DNA from: an uncultured Oscillospiraceae bacterium
GTDB lineage: Bacteria; Bacillota; Clostridia; Oscillospirales; Ruminococcaceae
NCBI GenBank assembly: GCA_949298535.1
Contig: CASFXA010000079.1
Span: 1 to 47,406, forward strand
Direction of reading: 5' to 3'
DNA length: 47,406 bases
Both the position numbers and the translations under genes were made by a program. Shown one piece after another: positions 32,732 to 40,353 of the stretch (the stretch's first letter is position 1; each line of letters opens with the position of its first letter). Under the pieces are notes generated by a model. It was not told the DNA's origin. It saw nothing but the letters and a program-made list of their open reading frames with translations, and made no database searches.

Positions 32732-34226
32732 AAGAAAGATCCTGGACCGGCTTTTCGAGCAAAAGGTGGTCATCCTCTTTGTGGTTCTGTGCGTGCTGAC
32801 CATTGTGGCATCCAAACAGCCGCTGACCTTTGTGGCAAACGAGCTGTTTACCCGGATTGCCCGGAACTCCTTCCTGGTGCTGGCCCTCATCATCCCGGTG
32901 CTGGCCGGTATGGGCCTGAACTTTGGCATTGTAATCGGCGCTATGGCGGCCCAGATCGCTGTTTTTCTCACCACCCACTGGGGATTTGTGGGCATCGGCG
33001 GTTTTCTGCTGACAGCCCTGCTGGCAACGCCCATGGCGGTGTTTTTTGGATTTTTGGTAGGCAAGCTCTTCAACAAAGCCAAGGGCTCCGAGATGATCTG
33101 CGGCCTGGTGCTGGGCTATTTCGCAGAAGGTTTGTACCAGTTGCTGTTCCTGTTTATTTTCGGCGGCGTCATTCCCATTGACAATCCCACTTTGATGATC
33201 GCCACCGGCGTAGGAGTCAAAAACACCATCGACCTGAAGGACACCATTAAGTATTCCCTGGACACTGTTCCCATGCTCACCATTCTGGAAATTGGATTCT
33301 ATCTGGTGGTGGCGGCCATTGTCCTTTCTGTGGTAATCAAGCTGGCGAAGAAGCAGCCGGTCCACTGGAAGAAAACCGGGATTGCGCTGATTTTGGCGGT
33401 GGCGATTTATGCCTTGACCTATATCCCCGCGGTGGAGAGCTTCCTGGCGGCGGACCGCCTGCTGCTGCTGTGGGCGGTGGAGCTGTGGGTGGCTTTGGTG
33501 CTGCTGTGGCAGGCCGGGCGGTTTCTGGTGCTGAAGGTGATCCGCAAGGAGGAGCTGGACCTGAAGCGGCTGGCGGCCATCTGTGTGGCGGCGGTGCTGG
33601 TCTATGCGTTGACCTATGTGCCGGCCATCTATGAGGTGCTCATTTATGTCCGCCTGCCTGTGATGACCTATGTCTGCATTGCCGGCCTCTGCCTGCTCAA
33701 TACCGCCCTGATGCGGACCCGTTTGGGCCAGAATATGCGCACCGTGGGGCAGAACCGGGTGGTGGCCAACGCCGCAGGCATCAATGTGGATCGCACCCGT
33801 ATCATCGCCATGATTTTTTCCACTGTTCTGGCCAGCTGGGGACAGCTGATCTTTCTGCAGAATGTGGGAACCTTTTCCACCTATGGCGCCCATACCCAGG
33901 TGGGTCAGTTCGCCATTGCGGCGCTGCTAGTGGGCGGCGCTTCGGTCCAGAAGGCCACCAACAAACAAGCGATTCTGGGCGTGGTGCTGTTCCATACTCT
34001 GTTCATCGTGGCGCCTTTGGCAGGCAAGGAGCTGTTCGGCAACGCCATGATCGGCGAGTATTTCCGCGTCTTTGTTTCCTATGGCGTTATTGCTCTGGCT
34101 CTGGCTATGCACGCCTGGAAGAAGGTGTCTGGAGTGGGACCCTCCACTGATTTTGCCCCGGCTTCCGCAAGCGCTTTGGCCGGCGGAACCTCCGCCCCGG
34201 CTTCCGGAGGCGGAAAGGCGGGCTGA
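32724..34226 (+). CDS. ABC transporter permease 2 with internal duplication
   Basis: Partner permease of 500 residues, about 140 longer than its neighbour. GTG at 32724 is 8 nt after GGAGG. The N-terminal 160 residues and the C-terminal part (MRTRLGQNMRTVGQNRVVANAAGINVDR loop, split: MRTRLGQNMRT and VVANAAGINVDR; LLVGGAS) match the BPD_transp_2 pattern. Between them, about residues 215-330, two similar hydrophobic units occur: IYALTYIPAVESF and VYALTYVPAIYEV, 65 codons apart. The C-terminus is a Ser/Ala/Gly/Pro-rich cytoplasmic or external tail. It ends the operon. Confidence 0.92.
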   Translation: MNKRKILDRLFEQKVVILFVVLCVLTIVASKQPLTFVANELFTRIARNSFLVLALIIPVLAGMGLNFGIVIGAMAAQIAVFLTTHWGFVGIGGFLLTALLATPMAVFFGFLVGKLFNKAKGSEMICGLVLGYFAEGLYQLLFLFIFGGVIPIDNPTLMIATGVGVKNTIDLKDTIKYSLDTVPMLTILEIGFYLVVAAIVLSVVIKLAKKQPVHWKKTGIALILAVAIYALTYIPAVESFLAADRLLLLWAVELWVALVLLWQAGRFLVLKVIRKEELDLKRLAAICVAAVLVYALTYVPAIYEVLIYVRLPVMTYVCIAGLCLLNTALMRTRLGQNMRTVGQNRVVANAAGINVDRTRIIAMIFSTVLASWGQLIFLQNVGTFSTYGAHTQVGQFAIAALLVGGASVQKATNKQAILGVVLFHTLFIVAPLAGKELFGNAMIGEYFRVFVSYGVIALALAMHAWKKVSGVGPSTDFAPASASALAGGTSAPASGGGKAG

Positions 34227-34256
34227 TCCGGAAGACGCCTCACCTTATTAGAAAAA

Positions 34257-34300
34257 CAAAGCCAGCCGTCGTATCCGGAAAAGGATGTGGCGGCTGGTTT
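34257..34300 (+). terminator. Terminator of the DUF3798 ABC operon
   Basis: AAAGCCAGCCG pairs with CGGCTGGTTT around a GC-rich inner stem. The following 220 bp to 34519 show no gene. Confidence 0.75.
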
Positions 34301-34519
34301 CAGTTAGAAGTTCTTCACGGACAAAAAGCAAAAAAGCATCAACTCCGCAGGCGGAAAAACGCCCTTCGTCTGGTCCCATTCAGGTTTTCTGCGGAAAGCG
34401 GGCCCTGGTTTTCCCGGGAGACGGGTGGAAACAGGACAGGATCGTATTACAGAGGAAAAAAGGAAAGGGATCTCCTCCTTCCTGCGGAGGTTTTACCGTT
34501 CTGGTTCAGCGGAAAACCC

Positions 34520-34771
34520 TCAGCCCTTCAGCCCCCGGGCCTGTCGGTCCATATCTTCAATGACGATGTCATAGATCTCCCCCAGGGTGGCGCAGTATTC
34601 CAGCACCTTCCAGGGTTCATTGGTGTGGTAATGGATTTTGATGAGGTCCTCGTCTCCCACCGCCAACAGGCAGTCCCCGGCGAAGTTTTCAGTGAAGTAG
34701 TCATTGATGGCGTCCTCGTCCAGATCTTCCCCCTCAATGAGCAGCTGCGTGTCATATTTGTATTGCAGCAT
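34520..34771 (-). CDS. Free-standing DAK/FakA C-terminal-type domain protein
   Basis: An 83-residue soluble protein; ATG at 34771 behind AAAGGAG, chosen over a longer frame that runs through the promoter. YKYDTQLLIEGEDLDEDAIN, GDCLLAVGDEDLIKIHYHTN and PWKVLEYCATLGEIYDIVIEDM resemble the C-terminal domain of fatty-acid kinase subunit FakA and other DAK2/DegV-linked proteins (GDSLVVVGDEDLVKVHVHT-like). Here it is alone, without the kinase or DAK2 domain. A lipid- or kinase-related accessory role is a guess. Its promoter is divergent from the TPP riboswitch operon. Confidence 0.75.
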   Translation of the reverse strand: MLQYKYDTQLLIEGEDLDEDAINDYFTENFAGDCLLAVGDEDLIKIHYHTNEPWKVLEYCATLGEIYDIVIEDMDRQARGLKG

Positions 34772-34805
34772 CCCGATTCTCCTTTCCCTGTGAATTCTTA
34801 TCTTC

Positions 34806-34834
34806 ATCTTACAATATGACGGACGCCTTTGCAA
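34806..34834 (-). promoter_or_regulatory. Promoter of the DAK-type domain gene
   Basis: Minus strand TTGCAA, 17 bp, TAAGAT. Confidence 0.65.
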
Positions 34835-34877
34835 GAGAAAATCTTTCCCTGCCGCGGCTTGCGGGGCCTTTCCGCCC

Positions 34878-34906
34878 TTGACAAAAATGGGGGAAAGGGT
34901 TATCCT
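34878..34906 (+). promoter_or_regulatory. Promoter of the thiamine salvage operon
   Basis: TTGACA, 17 bp, TATCCT; the transcript starts just before the riboswitch. Confidence 0.7.
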
Positions 34907-34923
34907 GTACAGGAACAACAGAA

Positions 34924-35012
34924 CAGCGCCGGGGAGCTTGTGAAACAGGCTGAGAGGAAGCAAGACAGCTTCGACCCGCAAACCTGATTTGGGTAATGCC
35001 AACGTAGGAATC
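34924..35012 (+). ncRNA. TPP riboswitch (THI element)
   Basis: Aptamer core seen directly: GGGGAGC, AGGCTGAGAGGAAGC then AGCTTCGACCC (P3), AACCTGATTTGGGTAATGCC and AACGTAGGAA. These are the conserved THI-box blocks in the correct order. Bound thiamine pyrophosphate should favour the terminator that follows and reduce thiW-thiM-thiE expression. Confidence 0.95.
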
Positions 35013-35018
35013 GTTTTG

Positions 35019-35057
35019 AAAAAGCAGGGATGCCGTTGGCGTGTCTCTGCTTTTTAT
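35019..35057 (+). terminator. Riboswitch-controlled attenuator
   Basis: AAAAAGCAGGGA with TCTCTGCTTTTT, one G.U pair, followed by ATTG. It lies directly after the aptamer and is the likely expression platform. Confidence 0.8.
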
Positions 35058-35353
35058 TGTTGAGGAAGCCGCCTGGGCTGTTCCGAGGGGAGGAGGGCCG
35101 GAGGAGAAAACAGAAAAAGCCATAACCTGTCAGCAAGGATTTGTTGTACGGCGGGCCGAGGGGGAGCGCCCTGGGCTCGTGCAGGTTTGGACGCAGCGAT
35201 GGGAAGCCGTGTTCCGGCGTGAGAGGAAGCCAGTGAGCTTCGACCGGGGAGAGGGGGAAACCCTGTCCCGTTCCACCCGCCGGGGGAAAGGCTGCGTCAA
35301 AAACAGTTCCATCCCGGAGAGGACAAGCGAAAAAAGAAAAGGAGCTGTTGAAC
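35058..35353 (+). other. Leader between attenuator and thiW, with a P3-like fragment of the THI element
   Basis: A 296-bp stretch without a supportable gene. At about 35218-35245 TGAGAGGAAGCCAGTGAGCT then TCGACC closely repeats the P3 part of the riboswitch (TGAGAGGAAGCAAGACAGCT then TCGACC), but the other conserved THI blocks are missing. Confidence 0.5.
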
Positions 35354-35860
35354 ATGAAACGTATGCAAACAAGAAAGCTGGCTATGGCGGGCCTTCTCAC
35401 TGCGGTTGCGGTGGTGGGCAGTATGTTTTCCTTCCCGATGTTTGGGTCCAAATGCGCCCCCATTCAGCATATGGTCAACGTCATCTGCGGGGTCTTTTTG
35501 GGTCCCTGGTACGGGGTGGGGTCCGCTTTTGTGGCCAGTCTGCTGCGGAATCTGCTGGGCTTGGGAACGCCTATGGCCTTCCCCGGCAGTATGTGCGGAG
35601 CGCTGCTGTGCGGGCTGGTGTACCGGAAGTTCCCCCGCCTGCTGCCCACCTGTATGGCAGAGGTGTTTGGCACCGGCGTTTTGGGAGGTCTGGCGGCCTA
35701 TCCGGTGGCGATTTATATTGTGGGTCAGGATGCCAGCCAGGTGGCCTTTTACGCCTTTATCGTTCCGTTTTTGATCTCCACGGCGGTGGGCTCCGTGATC
35801 GCCGGACTGGCCCTCAGCGCCCTGAGAAGCAGCGGAGCCCTTAAAACACTGTCCGTATAA
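35354..35860 (+). CDS. thiW: ECF transporter S component ThiW
   Basis: Substrate-binding membrane subunit of an ECF importer for the thiazole moiety of thiamine. ATG at 35354 is 9 nt after AAAAGGAG; a TTG two codons earlier is too close. The 168 residues have about five or six hydrophobic segments; APIQHMVNVICGVFLGPWYG near 35 and LLRNLLGLGTPMAFPGSM near 60 are the ThiW hallmarks. It is followed after 27 bp by thiM, whose product phosphorylates the imported hydroxyethylthiazole, and is controlled by the TPP riboswitch. Confidence 0.93.
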   Translation: MKRMQTRKLAMAGLLTAVAVVGSMFSFPMFGSKCAPIQHMVNVICGVFLGPWYGVGSAFVASLLRNLLGLGTPMAFPGSMCGALLCGLVYRKFPRLLPTCMAEVFGTGVLGGLAAYPVAIYIVGQDASQVAFYAFIVPFLISTAVGSVIAGLALSALRSSGALKTLSV

Positions 35861-35887
35861 ATTGTTCTGGAGAAAGGAGCGGAAGCG

Positions 35888-36712
35888 ATGGAAACAGCGG
35901 GAGAGATGTTGGCGCGGCTGCGGGAGCGTCGGCCCATGATCCATGCCATTACCAACGTCGTTACAGCCAATGATGTGGCCAATTTGCTGCTGGCCTGCGG
36001 GGCCCGGCCCATCATGGCTTCCGCCCCGGAGGAGTCGGAGGAAATCACGGCCCTGGCCGATGGCCTGGTGCTGAACCTGGGAACCCCCAATCTTCAAACC
36101 ATTTCCGCCATGTTCCTTTCGGGGAAAAAGGCCAATGCTCTGGGGCTTCCGGTGGTGTTGGACCCGGTGGGGGTGGGAGCAAGCCGTCTGCGGCGGGAAA
36201 CTGCCGCCCGTCTGCTCCGGGAAGTCCGTTTTTCGGTGATCCGGGGGAATATTTCAGAGATCCGCGCCTTGGCCCAGGGCAGCGGATGCCCCGGGGTGGA
36301 TGCCGATACAGCCCAACAGGTGACGGAAGAAACGGTGGGAGAAGCCCTGGAGTTGGTGGGCCGTTTTGCCCGTCACACCGGAGCGGTGGTGGCCGTCAGC
36401 GGAGCGTTGGACCTGGTCAGCGACGGAAGCCAGGCCAGGGTGGTCCGAAACGGCAGGGCAGAAATGGCCCTGGTCACCGGCACCGGCTGTCAGCTTTCCG
36501 CCCTGATAGGCGCTTTTGCCTCGGTTCACAAAGGGCAGATGCTGGACGCCGTCTCCGCCGCTGTGGCGGCGATGGGGCTGGCAGGGGAGCTGGCCTGGAA
36601 CAGAATGACGCCGGGAGATGGCAATGCCACCTACCGCACTGGGATTATTGATGCAGTTTTTACCATGACTCCCCAGGTCCTGGAGAAAGGAGCCCGCGTT
36701 GAAAGTCGATAG
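35888..36712 (+). CDS. thiM: Hydroxyethylthiazole kinase
   Basis: Phosphorylates 4-methyl-5-(2-hydroxyethyl)thiazole with ATP for thiamine salvage. The 274 residues match the family. IHAITNVVTANDVAN near 18-32, LDPVGVGASRLR near 97, NISEIRAL near 120 and the catalytic loop VTGTGCQLSA near 197 are visible. ATG behind AAAGGAG. Its 3' end overlaps thiE by 14 nt, so the two are translationally coupled. Confidence 0.97.
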   Translation: METAGEMLARLRERRPMIHAITNVVTANDVANLLLACGARPIMASAPEESEEITALADGLVLNLGTPNLQTISAMFLSGKKANALGLPVVLDPVGVGASRLRRETAARLLREVRFSVIRGNISEIRALAQGSGCPGVDADTAQQVTEETVGEALELVGRFARHTGAVVAVSGALDLVSDGSQARVVRNGRAEMALVTGTGCQLSALIGAFASVHKGQMLDAVSAAVAAMGLAGELAWNRMTPGDGNATYRTGIIDAVFTMTPQVLEKGARVESR

Positions 36713-37358
36713 AAAACAGTTGACCCTTTATGCCGTCACAGACCGCCGCTGGTTAAGGGGCGCCACCCTGGAAGAGCAGGTGGAGCAGGCCCTGGAGGGG
36801 GGTGTCACCTTTCTTCAGCTGCGGGAAAAGCAGGGAGATCCCCGGGAGATTTTGGAACAGGCTCAAAAGCTGCTGCCTCTTTGCCGCCGCTTTGGGGCGC
36901 CTCTGATTATCAACGATAGTGTGGAGCTGACACTAGCCTGCGGCGCGGACGGCGTTCACCTGGGACAGGGGGATATGAATCCCCGTCAGGCCCGGCGCTT
37001 GTTGGGCCCGGATAAAATCATCGGCGTTTCCGCTCACAATCCCCAGGAGGCCCGGCGGGCGATGGAGGCCGGGGCGGACTATTTGGGGGCCGGGGCGGTG
37101 TTTCCTACCGGCACCAAGACCGACGCCGGCGCTCTTTCCCGGGAGACCTTGGAGGAGATCTGCCGTTCGGTGGAGATCCCGGTGGTGGCCATCGGCGGCA
37201 TCACCAGAGAAAACGTTCTGTCTCTGGCGGGCAGCGGCGTGGCCGGGGCGGCGGTAGTCAGCGCCATTTTTGCCCAGCCGGATGTGAGGAAAGCGGCCCG
37301 GGAGATGGCGGCGCTTTGCCGCAGCGTAGCGCTGTCCGCGAAAAAAGAAGGGGATTGA
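36699..37358 (+). CDS. thiE: Thiamine-phosphate synthase
   Basis: Joins hydroxymethylpyrimidine diphosphate and thiazole phosphate to thiamine phosphate. The 219 residues show LYAVTDRRWL near the start, QLREKQGD (pyrophosphate/pyrimidine binding), IINDSVELTLACGADGVHLGQGD in two adjoining motifs, GVSAHNPQEA, GAGAVFPTGTK and VAIGGITREN. The start is TTG at 36701-36699 reading plus from 36699, 6 nt after GAAAGGAG. No thiC or thiD is present, so the pyrimidine must come from elsewhere. Confidence 0.96.
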   Translation: MKVDRKQLTLYAVTDRRWLRGATLEEQVEQALEGGVTFLQLREKQGDPREILEQAQKLLPLCRRFGAPLIINDSVELTLACGADGVHLGQGDMNPRQARRLLGPDKIIGVSAHNPQEARRAMEAGADYLGAGAVFPTGTKTDAGALSRETLEEICRSVEIPVVAIGGITRENVLSLAGSGVAGAAVVSAIFAQPDVRKAAREMAALCRSVALSAKKEGD

Positions 37359-37466
37359 CCACTCCGGTTTCCTCCTTGCAGGCGGAATGAGAAATGCTCT
37401 CCCAGCGCAGAGAAGAAAATGGGATCCCCCAATACACCTTCATCGGACAAAGGAAAAAGGGTTTTC

Positions 37467-37498
37467 CGCCGCCGGACAGTCCTCCGGCGGCGTTTTCC
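37467..37498 (+). terminator. Terminator of the thiamine operon
   Basis: CGCCGCCGGA-N6-TCCGGCGGCG followed by TTTTCC, 109 bp after thiE. Confidence 0.75.
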
Positions 37499-37804
37499 TT
37501 CCTGCCTTCCGGAGGATCGCTCCATTTCCGGAAAACTCCAAAGGGCCGGAGGAGAAGGCAAAACAGGAGTCTTTCAAGGCCGTAAGCTGCGAAAGGGCGC
37601 CATTTTTCGCAGGAAGATTTCTCCATCACCAAAACCACGCCAAAAGAATGTAGCGTTCCTGTGCGTTCCACTTATGGTCAGCGGCTAAAAGCGCGGAAGA
37701 AAATGCCAGCCACGGTATAAACACAAAGGTCCCGGACCCCATCAAAAGGGATCCGGGACCTTTTTTGTTCTGTTTATTCAGCGTTGGGAAAGAAAGGAAA
37801 CGGA
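37499..37804. terminator. Gap before galT with bidirectional terminator
   Basis: The hairpin AAAGGTCCCGGA / TCCGGGACCTTTTTT (37725-37766), with an inner CCC/GGG, serves the minus-strand gal transcript and any plus readthrough. No gene is seen in the rest. Confidence 0.75.
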
Positions 37805-39295
37805 TCACACCTGCTCCAAAAACCGCAGGAAAGCGGCCTTCCCTTCCTCGGTGCGTTTATATACCCCTGCGTGCTCCAGCACTTTCGCAAAGACCTTGCC
37901 CACTTCTGTCCGAAGAATCTCGCCGGCGTTTTCCGTGGTGAAGGTATACCGTTTTTTCAGCTCCTCCGCCCAGGGAGCGTGTTTTTGCAGCTCCTCGTCG
38001 GCGGCAATGTCCCCGCCGCTGACCAGCATCTTTTCCAACCGGGCCAGTTCCCCTTTCAGGCGAGCCGGCAGCACCGCCAATCCCATCACCTCGATGAGTC
38101 CGATATTCTCCTTTTTGATGTGATGCAGCTCGGCATGGGGATGGTAGACCCCCAGGGGATGCTCCGGCGTGGTGATGTTGTTGCGCAGAACCAGATCCAG
38201 CTCAAAATCATCCCCCCGCCGCCGGGCGATGGGCGTAATGGTGTTATGAGGCTCCCCATCGGTCTCAGCGAAAATAAAGGCGCTCTCATCGCTGTATCCC
38301 CGCCAGCTGGTGAGAATCTTGTCTCCCAATTCCACCAGGCGGGCCGGATCCGGTCCGGTAAGACGGATCACAGACATGGGCCACTTGACAATACCGCTGC
38401 AGACGTCCTCAAAGCCGGGAAAGGTAAAGGGTGTCTCCACAGGAGCTTTCTCCATAGCGAAGGTATAATGGCCTCCCTGGAAATGCTCATGGGCCAGAAT
38501 GGAGCCGCCCACAATAGGCAGATCGGCATTGGAACCCACAAAATAGTGCGGGAACTGCTCTACAAACGCCAGCAGTTTGGCAAAGCAGGAGCGGTCAATC
38601 TTCATGGGGATGTGCTGCTGATTGAATACGATGCAATGCTCGTTGTAATAAACATAGGGGGAATATTGGAGCGCCCAGTCCGCCCCCGCCATTTTGATGG
38701 GGATGATCCGATGGTTCTGCCGGGCCGGATGATTCACCCGTCCGGCATACCCTTCGTTCTCCTTACACAACAGGCACCGGGGATAGTTGGATGCGGGCAG
38801 ATTCCGGGCGGCGGCGATGGCCTTGGGATCCTTCTCCGGCTTGGAGAGGTTGATGGTGATGTCCAGCTGGCCGTACTCCGTTTCCGCTTTCCACTGAATA
38901 TCCCGGGCGATGCGGTCCCTGCGGATGTAATTGGTGTTCTGGCTGAAATCGTAGTACCAATCGGTGGCCTCCTTGGGGGATTGGTCATACAGCCCCCAAA
39001 ACTTTTTGGCCACCTGGGAGGGGCGGGGAGTGAGCCTTCCCATCAGCTCGGTATCCAGCAGATCCCGGTACACCACCGAGTTCTGCTCCAAAACGCCCCG
39101 CTGGGCGGCGTCATCCAACAAGCGGTCCAGCACCTGAGCCAGATGGATTTCTCCCTCCGGCAGAGGCTCCGGCGTATAGCTGTCCAGCTTTAAAGCGTCC
39201 AGCAGGCTGTTGATGGCCCACGTCACATCTCCATCCTCAATGAGGCCCTTGCGTCGGGCATATTCCACCAGCGCGGCGATCTCTTTGTCAACCAT
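37805..39295 (-). CDS. galT: UDP-glucose-hexose-1-phosphate uridylyltransferase, Firmicute type
   Basis: Exchanges UMP between UDP-glucose and galactose 1-phosphate in the Leloir pathway. The 496-residue length and start MVDKEIAALVEYARRKGLI mark the second, Firmicute-type GalT family, which is longer than the E. coli type. The catalytic region GGSILAHEHFQGGHYTFAME (near 270) contains His-x-His-Phe-Gln; VYYNEHCIVFNQQHIPM is nearby. It is the last gene of the gal cluster, starting 3 nt after the galE stop. Confidence 0.96.
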   Translation of the reverse strand: MVDKEIAALVEYARRKGLIEDGDVTWAINSLLDALKLDSYTPEPLPEGEIHLAQVLDRLLDDAAQRGVLEQNSVVYRDLLDTELMGRLTPRPSQVAKKFWGLYDQSPKEATDWYYDFSQNTNYIRRDRIARDIQWKAETEYGQLDITINLSKPEKDPKAIAAARNLPASNYPRCLLCKENEGYAGRVNHPARQNHRIIPIKMAGADWALQYSPYVYYNEHCIVFNQQHIPMKIDRSCFAKLLAFVEQFPHYFVGSNADLPIVGGSILAHEHFQGGHYTFAMEKAPVETPFTFPGFEDVCSGIVKWPMSVIRLTGPDPARLVELGDKILTSWRGYSDESAFIFAETDGEPHNTITPIARRRGDDFELDLVLRNNITTPEHPLGVYHPHAELHHIKKENIGLIEVMGLAVLPARLKGELARLEKMLVSGGDIAADEELQKHAPWAEELKKRYTFTTENAGEILRTEVGKVFAKVLEHAGVYKRTEEGKAAFLRFLEQV

Positions 39296-39298
39296 GAC

Positions 39299-40291
39299 TT
39301 ATACCTCCTCAAATCCGTGGGGATGAGTGCGGTGCCACTCCCAGGCGGTGGCGATAATGGTTTCCAGATCGTTGTACTGAGGCTTCCAGCCCAGGACCTT
39401 CATCGCTTTTTCGGAAGAGGCGATCAGCTGTGCGGGATCTCCTGCCCGACGGGGAGCCATCTCCTCCGGAATGGGATGACCTGTCACCTTCCGGGCACAG
39501 TCCACCACTTCCCGCACCGAGAAGCCCACGCCGTTGCCCAGATTGAAGACGTTGTTCTCGCCGCCCCTGAGGAGATAGTCCAGCGCCAGAATATGAGCCT
39601 GGGCCAGATCGGTGACATGGATATAGTCCCGGATGCAGGTGCCGTCTGGAGTGGCATAATCATTGCCAAAGACCATGATTTTCTCCCGCTGTCCGTTGGG
39701 GACCTGAAGAATGAGGGGGATCAGATGGGTCTCAGGATTGTGGGCTTCGCCGATCTTCCCGGAGCGGTGGGCGCCGCAGGCGTTAAAATACCGCAGGGCC
39801 ACAAACCGCAGACCATGGGCATGGGAAACCCATTTCATCATCTTTTCCATGGACAGCTTGGTCTCGCCATAGCAATTGGTGGGCTCGGTGCGGTCACTTT
39901 CCAGGATGGGTACCCGCTCCGGCTCTCCATAGGTGGCGGCAGTGGAGGAAAAAACGATTTTGTCCACCCCATGGGCCACCATGGACTGAAGCAGCACCAT
40001 GGTACCGTAGAGGTTGTTGTCATAATACTTCAGCGGCTGGGACATGGATTCCCCCACCTGGGAGCAGGCGGCGAAATGGATCACACCTTCGATGTTTTCC
40101 TTCTCAAAGATCTCATCCATGGCCTTCCGGTCCCGGATGTCCGCCTCATAGAACTTCGCCTTGGGATGAACCGCCGCCTTGAAGCCGGTGAGAAGATTAT
40201 CCACAATCACCACATCCCGGCCCGCGTCGATCAGCTCATACACCGTATGGGAACCGATATAGCCCGCGCCGCCCAAAACCAAAACAGACAT
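39299..40291 (-). CDS. galE: UDP-glucose 4-epimerase
   Basis: Interconverts UDP-galactose and UDP-glucose with tightly bound NAD. The 330 residues contain the Rossmann motif GGAGYIGS at 7-14, the catalytic SST at 115-117, Tyr141 and Lys145 in NCYGETKLSMEK, and DYIHVTDLAQAH later, all of the extended SDR pattern. ATG behind AAAGGAGG. It lies 62 bp after galK and 3 bp before galT. Confidence 0.97.
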   Translation of the reverse strand: MSVLVLGGAGYIGSHTVYELIDAGRDVVIVDNLLTGFKAAVHPKAKFYEADIRDRKAMDEIFEKENIEGVIHFAACSQVGESMSQPLKYYDNNLYGTMVLLQSMVAHGVDKIVFSSTAATYGEPERVPILESDRTEPTNCYGETKLSMEKMMKWVSHAHGLRFVALRYFNACGAHRSGKIGEAHNPETHLIPLILQVPNGQREKIMVFGNDYATPDGTCIRDYIHVTDLAQAHILALDYLLRGGENNVFNLGNGVGFSVREVVDCARKVTGHPIPEEMAPRRAGDPAQLIASSEKAMKVLGWKPQYNDLETIIATAWEWHRTHPHGFEEV

Positions 40292-40353
40292 GACACAAAC
40301 TCCTCCTTTATTCTGACAAAAGCCTTTTCAGACCATTCCTGCAAACTTCACCG

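Noticed and set aside
35041-35844. Plus-strand 267-codon frame overlapping the thiW leader and thiW
   Set aside because: Out of frame with thiW, which has ThiW motifs and a proper ribosome site.
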